This document shows positions 7,852-17,028 of a DNA stretch of 64,000 nucleotides, piece by piece. The notes below the pieces were generated by a model. That model ran no database searches, was not told the origin of the DNA, and saw only the letters and a program-made list of their open reading frames with translations. The stretch is from Duganella sp. 1224 (GTDB lineage Bacteria; Pseudomonadota; Gammaproteobacteria; Burkholderiales; Burkholderiaceae_D): the NCBI RefSeq assembly GCF_013408245.1, contig NZ_JACBYS010000012.1, forward strand, positions 1 through 64,000. Direction: 5' to 3'. The position numbers were made by a program, and so were the translations under genes. Numbering within the stretch: the first letter of the stretch is position 1; the number at the start of each line of letters is the position of its first letter.

Positions 7852-9273
7852 TTAATTGCGGGCTATCTTGTCGGTTTGGCCATGGCCGGCGCTGGGGCCG
7901 CCGTGGCGCGGCGCCAGCTTCAGCGCCCACAGCAGGATGGCGCCGGCGGCGAGGTAGAGGACGATCAGGCCGGCCAGCATGGCGGCGCTGTCGCCCCAGG
8001 CCAGCATGCGTTCGCTGAGCGGCGGGCCGAAGGCGCCGCCCAGCAGGCCAAAGCTGCCCACCAGCGCGATGCCGGTGGCGGCGCGCTGGCGATTGAGCAT
8101 GGCGGTGAGGATGGCCACCAGCAGCGGCGAGCCGGCGGCAATGCCGGCCGAGGCCAGCGCCAGCCCGCCCAGCGCCCACGGCAGATGGTTTTCGGCGGCG
8201 ATGGCGAAGCCCAGGCCGCCGGCGGCCAGCACCATGCAGGCGATGAAGTGGCCGCGCCGCTCGCGCCGGCGGTCGGAGTCGTAGCCGATCAGGATCATGC
8301 CGATCACGCCGGCCAGGTTGGGGATCACGGCCAGCAGGCCAAGCTGCATGTGGCTGCCGGCGCCCCAGCGCTGCATCAGCGTCGGCGACCAGAACACCAG
8401 CGCGTAGCTGGCGCCCATCAGCAGCAGGTTGGCGAGCGCCAGCAGCGCGATCGACGGCTGGCGCAGCAGCGACCAGAGGGTGGCCAGGACGGAGGGCGGC
8501 TCGGCGTCGTTGGCGCGCGCCGCGTTGCCGTCGTCGCCGCTGCCGTCGCCGCCGCTGGCGTGGAGCGCCTGCTCGTCGCGCTCCAGGTCCTGCGCGATCA
8601 TCTGCTGCTCGAACGACGACAGCCAGCGCGCGTCCTCCGGCTTGTCGTCCAGGTGGAACCAGGCGGCGATGCCGAGCAGCGCGGCCGGCAGCCCTTGCAT
8701 CACCAGCATCCATTGCCAGCCCTGCAGGCCGCCGTACTGGTGCAGGTACTGCAGCGTGGCGCCGCACAGCGGGCCGGCCACCACGCCGGCCATCAGCGCG
8801 GCCGAGGCGAACAGCGCGATCACGCGCGCGCGCCGCGCCGCCGGGTACCAGTAAGTCAGGTAGAGGATCACGCCGGGAAAGAAGCCGGCTTCGAACACGC
8901 CGAGCAGGAAACGCACGATGTAGAACTCCACCGGCTCGCGCACGAAGGCGCCGGCGGCGGCGGTCAGGCCCCAGCACAGCATGATGCGCAGCAGCGTCTT
9001 GCGCGCGCCGATTTTTTCCAGCAGCAGGTTGCTGGGGATCTCGCACAGGCAGTAGCCGAGGAAGAAGATGCCGGCGCCCCAGGCGTACACCTGGTTGCTG
9101 AAATCGAGGTCGGCGCCCATCTGCAGCTTGGCGTAGCTGACGTTGACGCGGTCCAGATAGGCCACGCCGTAGCACAGCATCAGCAGCGGCAGCAGGCGCC
9201 AGCTGATCTTGCGGTAGATGGCATCCATGCCGGCGGCGCCGCGCAGATGCAGGATCTTGGCGCCGTGGCTCAT
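7852..9273 (-). CDS. MFS transporter, anion:cation symporter type
   Basis: A 473-residue integral membrane protein with about 12 hydrophobic segments. LDRVNVSYAKLQM in the first helix region and PGVILYLTYWYPAARRAR between helices 4 and 5 match the ACS (anion:cation symporter) branch of the major facilitator superfamily, whose members take up organic anions such as tartrate, hexuronates or aromatic acids. The start ATG (9273-9271) overlaps the stop TGA of the GlxA-type regulator by four bases (ATGA), so translation is coupled. The frame stays open far upstream, but that part is out of frame with the regulator and is not coding. The substrate is unknown. Confidence 0.88.
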   Translation of the reverse strand: MSHGAKILHLRGAAGMDAIYRKISWRLLPLLMLCYGVAYLDRVNVSYAKLQMGADLDFSNQVYAWGAGIFFLGYCLCEIPSNLLLEKIGARKTLLRIMLCWGLTAAAGAFVREPVEFYIVRFLLGVFEAGFFPGVILYLTYWYPAARRARVIALFASAALMAGVVAGPLCGATLQYLHQYGGLQGWQWMLVMQGLPAALLGIAAWFHLDDKPEDARWLSSFEQQMIAQDLERDEQALHASGGDGSGDDGNAARANDAEPPSVLATLWSLLRQPSIALLALANLLLMGASYALVFWSPTLMQRWGAGSHMQLGLLAVIPNLAGVIGMILIGYDSDRRRERRGHFIACMVLAAGGLGFAIAAENHLPWALGGLALASAGIAAGSPLLVAILTAMLNRQRAATGIALVGSFGLLGGAFGPPLSERMLAWGDSAAMLAGLIVLYLAAGAILLWALKLAPRHGGPSAGHGQTDKIARN

Positions 9274-10346
9274 GATGCGAGTGCCCTTTGCGATTTCTGT
9301 TCGACCTTCCAGTGCGGCCGGCGCGCGCGCAGCGTGAAGCGCTCGCGGTAGACGCTGGGGTTCATGCCGGTGGCTTGCTGGAACAGGCGGCGGAACGAGC
9401 CGGCGTCGGCGTAGCCGCAGGCGGAGGCGATGGTGTGGAAGTTGTGCAGCGAGACTTCCATCATCACCTTGGCGCGCTCCACGCGCAGCTTGTGCAGGTA
9501 TTCCAGCGGCGTCATGCCGACCGCCTGGCGGAAGTGGCGCAGCAGCGTGCGTTCGCTGGTGGCGGCGGCGGCGGCCAGCGCCTGCAGGTTGTAGGGCTGT
9601 TCGAGATTGGCCTGCAGCCACTGGGTGGCGCGGTACACCGGGCTGTCCGAGGTGGGCGTGAGCCACACGCCGCTCAGTTCCGAGGTGATCTGCTGGCGGC
9701 GCTGCTGGTACTGCAGCACTTGCAGGCAGCCTTCCATCAGGTCCGGGTCGAGCAGGCGGCCCAGCAGCGCGGCGATGAATTCGGTTTGCAGGCCGGGCGC
9801 CGCGCAGGTCGACACGCGCTCGTGGAAGGACATCGGTTCGTCGGTGCTGAAGTCGCCGTCGGGGAAGTGCAACTTCATCCACGACTGGTAGGCCCATGGC
9901 GGCGCGCAGCGGGCGCCGGTCAGCAGGCCGAGACGCGCCGGGAACACCATGCCGGTGAAGCAGGCGGCGATCAGGCCGCCGCGCAGCGCGTGGTCGTGCA
10001 ACAGTTGCAGCACGTCGGGATGGCGTTCGGCGATTTCGCCCAGGTGCGGGGCGTTGCGCGCGGCCAGGCCGGGGACGACCATCAGCGTGCGTTGCGCCGG
10101 CGGCGCCTGTGGCGGCAGGCGCTGCGTGCCGGGCATGGCGCCGGCGTTGATGGGCGACTCGACGCCGGGCGGGGTGATGAGGCGCCACGTCAGCGGCGGC
10201 TGGTGCTGCGGTTTGCGCAGTTGCAGTATCCCCGCCGCCACATTCAGCACGTCGATGGCGGCAAATACATTGCCCGGCATGGCTTCCGGCAGCCATAGCA
10301 GCTGCACGTCGAGCGGCGCAATGTCGGTGGCGGGATTGGTCTGCAT
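9270..10346 (-). CDS. GlxA-family transcriptional regulator (DJ-1/PfpI plus AraC HTH)
   Basis: About 358 residues. The N-terminal half (LLWLPEAMPGNVFAAIDVLN and the CFTGMVFPARLGLLTG nucleophile-elbow region) is a DJ-1/PfpI-like domain; the C-terminal 100 residues form an AraC-type double helix-turn-helix (ALAAAAATSERTLLRHF, then IASACGYADAGSFRRLFQ). Such regulators sense small metabolites and usually activate neighbouring catabolic or transport genes. I chose the ATG at 10346; a TTG at 10382 would add 12 residues but has no better ribosome site. The four-base overlap with the MFS gene suggests it controls that transporter and is made with it. Confidence 0.88.
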   Translation of the reverse strand: MQTNPATDIAPLDVQLLWLPEAMPGNVFAAIDVLNVAAGILQLRKPQHQPPLTWRLITPPGVESPINAGAMPGTQRLPPQAPPAQRTLMVVPGLAARNAPHLGEIAERHPDVLQLLHDHALRGGLIAACFTGMVFPARLGLLTGARCAPPWAYQSWMKLHFPDGDFSTDEPMSFHERVSTCAAPGLQTEFIAALLGRLLDPDLMEGCLQVLQYQQRRQQITSELSGVWLTPTSDSPVYRATQWLQANLEQPYNLQALAAAAATSERTLLRHFRQAVGMTPLEYLHKLRVERAKVMMEVSLHNFHTIASACGYADAGSFRRLFQQATGMNPSVYRERFTLRARRPHWKVEQKSQRALAS

Positions 10347-10441
10347 ATTGGCGATATTAGCCGCACGATATTGCTTAGGCAAGCTTTAGAATCGTTCGCA
10401 AGAACTCAAAACAACAGTGTCCAAAAAGGGCCGCGCGGCGT

Positions 10442-10473
10442 TGCGCCACGCACCATTCTGGCGCACTTTTTTT
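10442..10473 (+). terminator. Hairpin plus T-run just upstream of an M20 gene
   Basis: TGCGCCA (10442-10448) pairs with TGGCGCA (10459-10465) around a 10-base loop and is followed by C and seven T. It ends 16 bases before the ATG at 10490. It may end stray transcription or act as a leader attenuator; the sequence alone cannot say. Confidence 0.5.
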
Positions 10474-10489
10474 ACATGGATTGCATTGT

Positions 10490-11947
10490 ATGTTGAAGCG
10501 ACTTTTGTATGCCGCACTGCTGGCGATCGCCATCATCGTCGCGGTGGTGGTGTGGAATACCTTGCGCCTGACGTCGCGCCAGATCGCGGTCCAACCGCTT
10601 GCGCCGCTGGCGCTGGCGCGCGACGCGGTGGCGGCGCGGCTGGCCGGCGCGCTGACCTTCCGCACGATTTCGGATGCGGCGTCGGGCGACATCAACGCCG
10701 GCGAGTTCGTGCGCATGCAGGCTTACCTGGAGCAGGCCTTCCCCCGGTTGCACGCGACGCTGAAGCGGGAGATGATCGGCCACAGCATGCTGTTCACCTG
10801 GCAGGGCAGCGATCCGCAGGCCAGGCCGGTGATGTGGCTGGCGCACCAGGACGTGGTGCCGGTGGCGCCGGGCACCGAGGCCAACTGGCAGCAGCCGCCG
10901 TTCGATGGCGTGGTAAAGGACGGCTTTGTGTGGGGCCGCGGCGCGTGGGACGACAAGGGCAGCCTGGTGGCGCAGATGGAGGCGGTGGAGACGCTGCTGG
11001 CGTCGGGCTATCAGCCGCGCGCCACCCTCTATCTCGGCTTTGGCGCGGACGAGGAGGTCGGCGGCCGGCGCGGCGCGGTGGAAATCGCCCGGCTGCTGAA
11101 GTCGCGCGGCGTGCAGCTGGATTATGTGCTGGACGAGGGCATGCTGGTCACCGAGGGCATCATGGCCGGCGTCAGCAAGCCGGTGGCGCTGATCGGCGTG
11201 GCGGAGAAGGGTTATGCCAGCGTGAATCTGGAAGTGACCACGGCGCCGGGCCATTCGTCGATGCCGCCGCAGAAGACCGCCATCGGCATGATGAGCGCCG
11301 CGCTGACGGAACTGGAGCGCCAGCAGATGCCGGCGCAGTTGAGCGGCGTGGCGCGCGATGCCTTTGACATCATCGCGCCGGAGATGCAGGGCATGAACCG
11401 CGTGGCGCTGTCCAATCTGTGGCTGTTCGGGCCGGTGGTGAAGAAGCAGCTGGAGCAGGCCGCCGGCACCAACGCGGTGCTGCGCACCACCACCGCGCTG
11501 ACCGTGGTCCACGCGGGCAACAAGGACAATGTGCTGCCCGGCCGCGCGGATGCGGTGGTCAACTTCCGCATCCGCCCCGGCGACAGCATCGGCGGCGTGA
11601 TGGACCACGTGCGGCAGACCGTCAACAACGACGCCGTGCACGCGCATCTGGATGCGGGAGCGTCCGAGCCTTCGCCGGTGTCGCCGATCGATTCGCCGCA
11701 GTATGCGCTGATCAACCGCACCATCCGCGAGGTGTTCAGCGACGCGGTGGTAGCGCCGGGCATCGTCATCGGCGCCACCGATGCGCGCCATTACAAGGAC
11801 GTCAGCGACCATGTGTACCGCTTTTCGCCGGTGCGCGCCGGGCCGGAGGATCTGCCGCGCTTCCACGGCACCAATGAACGCATCGGCATCAACAATTATC
11901 TGGAAGCGGTCCGCTTCTATGTGCAACTGGCCAGGAACGGGAAATGA
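10490..11947 (+). CDS. Membrane-anchored M20-family peptidase
   Basis: A 485-residue M20 metallopeptidase related to the carboxypeptidase S group. Residues 1-26 form one hydrophobic helix with no clear cleavage site, so it is probably a signal anchor. Zinc and catalytic residues are visible in LAHQDVVPV (H119, D121), GAWDDKG (about D154) and GADEEVGG (E188/E189), with later ligands in the C-terminal part. The start is the ATG at 10490; upstream TTG codons in the same frame are less likely. The stop overlaps the ATG of the next M20 gene by four bases, so the two are translationally coupled. Confidence 0.87.
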   Translation: MLKRLLYAALLAIAIIVAVVVWNTLRLTSRQIAVQPLAPLALARDAVAARLAGALTFRTISDAASGDINAGEFVRMQAYLEQAFPRLHATLKREMIGHSMLFTWQGSDPQARPVMWLAHQDVVPVAPGTEANWQQPPFDGVVKDGFVWGRGAWDDKGSLVAQMEAVETLLASGYQPRATLYLGFGADEEVGGRRGAVEIARLLKSRGVQLDYVLDEGMLVTEGIMAGVSKPVALIGVAEKGYASVNLEVTTAPGHSSMPPQKTAIGMMSAALTELERQQMPAQLSGVARDAFDIIAPEMQGMNRVALSNLWLFGPVVKKQLEQAAGTNAVLRTTTALTVVHAGNKDNVLPGRADAVVNFRIRPGDSIGGVMDHVRQTVNNDAVHAHLDAGASEPSPVSPIDSPQYALINRTIREVFSDAVVAPGIVIGATDARHYKDVSDHVYRFSPVRAGPEDLPRFHGTNERIGINNYLEAVRFYVQLARNGK

Positions 11948-13140
11948 AGAAACTGATACTTGCGGTACTGTTGGGCAGCGCCTTGCATGGCGCGATGGCG
12001 GCCGATCAGGCCTTGCTGGCGGCGGCGCGCGACCAGCAAACGCCGTTGCTGGCGACGCTGAAGGAGCTGGTGCTGATCGAATCCGGCAGCAGCGACACGG
12101 CGGGCGTGGCGCGCGTGGCCGATTTGGGCGAACGCCGCCTGAAGGCGCTGGGCGCGGCGGTGGAGCGCAAGGATGGCAGCGTGACCGGCCGCTTCAGCGG
12201 CACGGGCCGCAAGCGCATCCTGCTGATCGCGCACATGGACACCGTGTACCAGCCGGGCATCCTGGCCACCCAGCCTTACCGCGTGGACGGCAACCGCGTG
12301 TACGGCCCGGGCATCGCCGACGACAAGAGCGGCATCGCGGTGATCCTGCACACCATCGAATTGCTGCATGCGCGCGGCTGGCGCGATTACGCGCAGCTGA
12401 CGGTGATCTTCAATCCGGACGAGGAAGTCGGCTCGCGCCTGTCCGGCGAGTTGATCGCCAACGAGGCGGCGCGGCATGACTTCGTGTTTTCCTGCGAGCC
12501 GAATGGCGCGCAGATGGAGGGCATCCTGCTCAGCGCCAGCGGCATCGCCACCGCCACCATGACGGTGCAGGGCCGCGCCGCGCACGCCGGCGTGGCGCCG
12601 CAAAGCGGGCGCAATGCGCTGATCGAGCTGTCGCACCAGTTGCTGCAGACGCGCGACCTCAACGTGCCGGGCGCGCAGCTGAACTGGACGCGCGCCAGCG
12701 CCGGCCTGGTGACCAACCAGATTCCCGCCAGCGCCAGCGCGCAGGGCGATGTGCGCCTGAGCGCGGCCGATGGCGCGCAGCGCCTGCAGCAGGCGCTGCG
12801 CGAGAAGGTGGCGACGCCGCTGGTGGCCGATACCGTCACCAGCGTGGCGATCGAGCCGGGACGGCCGCCGTTCATTGCCACCGACGCGGCGCGCGCGTGG
12901 GCGGCCAGGGCGCAGGCGATTTATGCCGAGATCGATCGCAAGCTGGCGCTGTATCCGGGCACCGGCGGCGGCACCGACGCCGGCTACGCCAGCCGCTCCG
13001 GCAAGGCCATCGTGCTGGAGGCGTTCGGCCTGGCCGGCGATGGCGTGCATGGCAAGGATGAATACATCACCGTCGATTCCATCGTGCCGCGGCTGTATCT
13101 GCTCAGCCGCATGATGCAGGAAGCCGGCGCTTCCCAGTAA
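11944..13140 (+). CDS. Exported M20 peptidase, glutamate carboxypeptidase (CPG2)-like
   Basis: A 398-residue protein with a signal peptide (about 1-20, GAMAA-D). The order and wording of its motifs, LIAHMDTVY (H97, D99), GIADDKSG (D126) and FNPDEEVGS (E160/E161), are those of Pseudomonas carboxypeptidase G2 and its relatives, which remove C-terminal glutamate from folates or peptides. The C-terminal GTGGGTDAGYASRSGK segment is also typical. It overlaps the upstream M20 gene by four bases and is followed by a TonB-dependent receptor 92 bases on, so peptide breakdown and uptake appear linked. The exact substrate is not known. Confidence 0.88.
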   Translation: MKKLILAVLLGSALHGAMAADQALLAAARDQQTPLLATLKELVLIESGSSDTAGVARVADLGERRLKALGAAVERKDGSVTGRFSGTGRKRILLIAHMDTVYQPGILATQPYRVDGNRVYGPGIADDKSGIAVILHTIELLHARGWRDYAQLTVIFNPDEEVGSRLSGELIANEAARHDFVFSCEPNGAQMEGILLSASGIATATMTVQGRAAHAGVAPQSGRNALIELSHQLLQTRDLNVPGAQLNWTRASAGLVTNQIPASASAQGDVRLSAADGAQRLQQALREKVATPLVADTVTSVAIEPGRPPFIATDAARAWAARAQAIYAEIDRKLALYPGTGGGTDAGYASRSGKAIVLEAFGLAGDGVHGKDEYITVDSIVPRLYLLSRMMQEAGASQ

Positions 13141-13232
13141 CGCTTCACACATAACGGCAGCGTTGACCGGACGGCCCGCAAGCCGCCCGGCGGGGACTGT
13201 TGCACTCAAAAAAACCAACCAAGGGAGTAGGC

Positions 13233-16013
13233 ATGATGAAGGAAACCGTATTGGCGCAGGCGTTGCGCGTGATGTTTGCCGGCGGGCTGGCGGCGCTGGT
13301 GGCGCCGGCGCTGGCGCAGGAGGACGGCGACAAGATGCATCGGGTGGAGGTGACCGGGTCGTCGGTCAAGCGCGCCGATTCGGAGACCGCGCTGCCGGTG
13401 CAGATGATCAGCAAGCAGGATATCCAGCGCATCGGCGCCACCAGCACCGAGAGCCTGCTGGCGTCGATCGCGGCGCTGTCGTCGGCGGGGGCGACGTCGA
13501 ACGCGGCGGGGGCGTCCAGCGGCACCTTCGGGCTGTCGGCGATTTCGCTGCGCGGCCTGGGCGCGGAGCGCACGCTGGTGCTGGTCAATGGCCGGCGGCT
13601 GGCGGCCTTCGCCGGCGGCGGCGGCGCGGCGGTCAACGTCAATGTGATCCCGCTGGCGGCCATCGAGCGCATCGAGGTGCTGAAGGATGGCGCGTCCGGC
13701 GTCTACGGCAGCGACGCGGTGGCGGGCGTGGTCAACTTCATCCTGTCGAAGAGCTTCGAGGGGCTGGAGCTGGGCGCCGGCAGCGGTTCGCCGACCACGC
13801 ATGGCGGCGCGCAGAACCACAAGGCGTCGCTCACCGGCGGCCTGGGCAACCTGGAGCGCGATGGTTACAGCGCGGTGTTGTCGGCGTCGTGGGAGAAGGA
13901 GAAGGCGCTGTTCGGGCGCGACCGCGATTACGCGCAGTCGGGCAACAACGCGCCGTATTATGTGTCCGGCGCCACCGGGCAGGGCAATATCGAGGGCGTG
14001 GTGGTCCCGGGCGCGTATCCGAACGACCGCGGCGCCGGCTTTGGCGCCTCGCCGGCCACCGGCTACGGCAATCCGCTGGCGGCGCAGGGCCAGTGCGCGG
14101 AGATCCAGATGTTCCGGAATCCGACCTTGAGCAGCAAGGGCGCGCCGTACTGCGCCTACGACAGCGCGTCGGCCACCAACCTGATCCCGGCGCGCGAGCT
14201 GGGCAACCTGACCGGCAACCTGGCGTACAAGGTCAACGACGCGCACCAGCTGTTCGCCGACGCGCTGCTGTCGCGCAGCGTGGTGACCAACACCATCCAG
14301 ACCAGCCCGGTGCGGCGCAGCTTCCTGGTGGTGGACAGCGCGTTCACGCAGCAGCAGGTCGATCCGTCGCTGATCCTGTATCCGAGCAATCCGGTGTACC
14401 AGTCGCTGGTGGTGCCGTATCTGACCAGGCAGGGCTTCACGTCCATCATCGGCCAGCCGCTGGCGATCACCAGCCGCGTGTTCGACTTTGGCCCGCGCCA
14501 GTCGCGCGACGTGGCGACGCAGTCGCGCGTGGTCGGCGGCGCGCGCGGCACGGTGTGGGGCCAGGATTACGAGGTGGCGTTTACCGCCAACCGCAGCAAG
14601 GTGTCCGGCGCGCTGCCGTCCGGCTATTTCCTGCAGGTGGAGTACGCCAAGATCATCAACGACCCGGCCAACAACTGGAATCCGTGGGCGCCGGGCGGCG
14701 TGCAGACCGGCGCGCTGGCCGACAAGCTGAAGGCCGCCCAGTACACCGGCAAGACCATCGATGCCTGGTCGGACAGTGATCTGGTCGACAGCAAGCTCAC
14801 CGGCGACCTGTTCACCATCGATGGCCGCGCGGTGCAGTACGCGGCGGGCGCGCAGGCGCGCCACGAGACCTACAAGGTGACGCCCAGCGCGGCGATCCTG
14901 AGCGGCGACGTCGGCGGCGCCGGCGGCGCGCTGGCGGCGGTCGATCGCAGCCGCACCATCCGCTCGGTGTTCGGCGAGATCAACGCGCCGCTGCTGTCGA
15001 CGCTGGAGGCCAATGTGGCGTTGCGCAACGACCATTACAACGACGTCGGCACGTCGACCAACTACAAGGCCAGCCTGCGCTGGCAGCCGCTGCGCAGCCT
15101 GCTGCTGCGCGGCTCGGTGGGCAGCGGCTTCCGCGCGCCGACGCTGGACGACCTGTGGACGCCGCAGGTGCTGGGCACCACGGTGGCCTTCAGCGATCCG
15201 CAGACCGGCCAGAGTTCATTGCAGGTGAATGGCCTCACCGGCGGCAATCCCAAGCTGAAGCCGGAAGAGTCGCGCCAGGCGTCGCTGGGCGTGGTGTGGT
15301 CGCCGGCCAGCTGGCTGAACGCCGGCGTGGACTGGTTCCGCATCAAGGTCAGCGACATCCTGGCGACGCCGTCGGCGCAGGAGGTGGTGTCGCGCTTCCG
15401 CGCCGGCGATCCGGCGTATGCCGGCCTGGTGGTCCTGAACGGCAACGACATCGACCTGGTGAAGACGGTGCTGGCCAACACCGGCAACGCCACGGTGCAG
15501 GGCGCGGACGTGTTCATCACCGGCCGCCAGGCGTTCGGGCCCGGCAAGCTGGAGCTGGCGCTGAACGGCACCTACATGGACAAGTTCGACCAGACCAGCC
15601 CGGGCGGCGTGGTGTCGCACAAGGTGGGCACGCTGGTGGACGGCAAGGGCACGGCGGTGATCGGCGCCGACGCCGGCGGCGTGGTGCTGCGCTGGAAGCA
15701 CACGCTGAGCGCGACCTGGACGCAGGGCGCGCTGGCCACCACGCTGATCCAGAACTACCGGGCGCGCTACGAGGCGGCGCACAACCTGCTCAACCAGCGG
15801 GTGTTCATGGGGGCCGAGGCGACCTATGACGCCAACCTGGCGTGGCGCGGGCTGAAGAACACCACGCTGACGCTGGGCGTGCGCAATCTGTTCGACCGCC
15901 AGCCGCAGACGTTTGTGCCGATCGCCGCGCAGTTCCAGTATGGCTATGACGTCAGCACCTACGACCCGCGCGGGCGCTTCGTCTACGTCAACGCCAGCTA
16001 CGCCTTCCGCTAG
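13233..16013 (+). CDS. TonB-dependent outer-membrane receptor
   Basis: A 926-residue receptor. The start is ATG 13233 (an ATG follows at once at 13236) behind AAGGGAG. A signal peptide ends near ALAQ-E. The plug domain is clear: VEVTGSSVKRADSE, then SLRGLGAERTLVLVNGRRL and GAVNVNVIPLAAIERIEVLK (abridged; the codons lie at about 13540-13690) and the GASGVYGSDAVAGVVN motif. The barrel ends with an aromatic-terminal strand (YVNASYAFR). The plug style is that of the oligopeptide/glycan-type receptors common in this order. The ligand is unknown; two upstream M20 peptidases make peptides a reasonable guess. Its stop TAG shares the CTAG tetranucleotide with the stop of the convergent next gene. Confidence 0.92.
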   Translation: MMKETVLAQALRVMFAGGLAALVAPALAQEDGDKMHRVEVTGSSVKRADSETALPVQMISKQDIQRIGATSTESLLASIAALSSAGATSNAAGASSGTFGLSAISLRGLGAERTLVLVNGRRLAAFAGGGGAAVNVNVIPLAAIERIEVLKDGASGVYGSDAVAGVVNFILSKSFEGLELGAGSGSPTTHGGAQNHKASLTGGLGNLERDGYSAVLSASWEKEKALFGRDRDYAQSGNNAPYYVSGATGQGNIEGVVVPGAYPNDRGAGFGASPATGYGNPLAAQGQCAEIQMFRNPTLSSKGAPYCAYDSASATNLIPARELGNLTGNLAYKVNDAHQLFADALLSRSVVTNTIQTSPVRRSFLVVDSAFTQQQVDPSLILYPSNPVYQSLVVPYLTRQGFTSIIGQPLAITSRVFDFGPRQSRDVATQSRVVGGARGTVWGQDYEVAFTANRSKVSGALPSGYFLQVEYAKIINDPANNWNPWAPGGVQTGALADKLKAAQYTGKTIDAWSDSDLVDSKLTGDLFTIDGRAVQYAAGAQARHETYKVTPSAAILSGDVGGAGGALAAVDRSRTIRSVFGEINAPLLSTLEANVALRNDHYNDVGTSTNYKASLRWQPLRSLLLRGSVGSGFRAPTLDDLWTPQVLGTTVAFSDPQTGQSSLQVNGLTGGNPKLKPEESRQASLGVVWSPASWLNAGVDWFRIKVSDILATPSAQEVVSRFRAGDPAYAGLVVLNGNDIDLVKTVLANTGNATVQGADVFITGRQAFGPGKLELALNGTYMDKFDQTSPGGVVSHKVGTLVDGKGTAVIGADAGGVVLRWKHTLSATWTQGALATTLIQNYRARYEAAHNLLNQRVFMGAEATYDANLAWRGLKNTTLTLGVRNLFDRQPQTFVPIAAQFQYGYDVSTYDPRGRFVYVNASYAFR

Positions 16014-16573
16014 GCGGTGGCGGCGCCCGGGTAGATGCGGCTGCGCACCGGCCGCAGTTCCGGGCGCGAGGCGGCGTGGTCGTCGTCCTGCGCCAGGAAC
16101 TTGCTGCCGATTTCAAACCATTCTTCGCTGGAGATGACTTTCTGCGCCAGCGGCAGCAGTTCCTGCTCCTCCTTGTCGAGGCGCTTGAGCAGGTTCTGGC
16201 AATACAGGTCGACCGTCTTGCACAGGAACTTGCCGTGCGAGGCGCTGCGGCGCATGGCGCGGCGCAGGCAGCGGTAGACGGCGTTGAGCATGGCGCTGCC
16301 GCGCCGGCTCAGGCATTCGAGGTCGTTCAGCAGCGGCGTGCTGCTGGGCTCGGCCGCGCGCACCGCCGGCATCAGGCAGGCTTCCACCTTGCGCTGGTGG
16401 CGCGCCTCGGCAAAGCTGGTCAGCTGCTGGAGTTGTGATTCGAGGAACACCGGATCGATTTCCTGCGGCCGGCGCGCGCTCGCCTGCACGTATTGCAGCA
16501 GGCGCGAGATGAAGTGACGTTCTTTTTTTTGCTCGATAGACAGTGTCAACAAGACATAGGTGGCAGTAAGCAT
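16010..16573 (-). CDS. Hypothetical helical protein, weak hemerythrin-like character
   Basis: A 187-residue, mostly helical, soluble protein with no signal peptide. I placed the start at 16573 behind GGGAAA; an extension to 16648 lacks a site. The segment LYCQNLLKRLDKEEQELLPL resembles the last helices of hemerythrin HHE domains (E..E.LLP), but the full set of iron-binding histidines is not evident, so the family call is tentative. It converges on the TonB receptor with a shared CTAG stop. Confidence 0.5.
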   Translation of the reverse strand: MLTATYVLLTLSIEQKKERHFISRLLQYVQASARRPQEIDPVFLESQLQQLTSFAEARHQRKVEACLMPAVRAAEPSSTPLLNDLECLSRRGSAMLNAVYRCLRRAMRRSASHGKFLCKTVDLYCQNLLKRLDKEEQELLPLAQKVISSEEWFEIGSKFLAQDDDHAASRPELRPVRSRIYPGAATA

Positions 16574-16942
16574 AGCGTTTCCCGTATTTCCGTATGACGT
16601 CGGCTGCGCGGAGGTCGTCGCAGAGGAGCCGACACGCCCGAGGTTCAAGCTGCTACCTTAGCGCGATCAACGGGCTCATACAACGCCGATTTACAATTGT
16701 TCACAACTGCTTGTGAGGCAATACAAAGCGAAGCATTACCGGCGGGGAAAACGAATTGCGCGCACGTCAAGCCGGCGGAGAACGCGCGCTGTGCACCTGG
16801 CTGAGTGACAAATTATGCCCGGTTTCGGCGCGCGAAAATACGCAATTTCTTGCGGGCGTCAAAAATAATTTCTATCGCTGGCGGCCAGATCCGCCCGCAA
16901 GCGCAATGCTGCAGCGCGCCATCCGGCGCCATCCGCACGCCA
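16574..16942. other. Intergenic region with one small palindrome
   Basis: This stretch separates the hypothetical gene at 16573 from a long hairpin. It holds an imperfect inverted repeat, TTCACAA (16700-16706) and TTGTGAG (16711-16717), which could be an operator for the minus-strand gene. No gene is credible here. Confidence 0.35.
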
Positions 16943-17025
16943 TCCGGGGTCAGGTCCGCCATTTCTACACGGCCTCAACCGCTCTGCGGTTGAGGCCGTG
17001 TAGAAATGGCGGACCTGACCCCGGA
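16943..17025. repeat. Perfect 40-bp hairpin with 3-base loop
   Basis: Positions 16943-16982 are the exact reverse complement of 16986-17025, with a TCT loop. The arm begins TCCGGGGTCAGGTCCGCC and ends CTCAACCGC. It starts four bases after the SDR stop codon (17029 downward), where it could end transcription or protect the mRNA 3' end, but it has no clear T-run. Its perfection suggests a mobile REP/MITE-like unit. Confidence 0.85.
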
Positions 17026-17028
17026 GTT

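Noticed and set aside
7852..10296. One 814-residue frame spanning the MFS gene and the regulator
   Set aside because: The upstream 341 residues are the regulator gene read in a wrong frame, rich in Arg, Ala and Pro. The true MFS start is at 9273.
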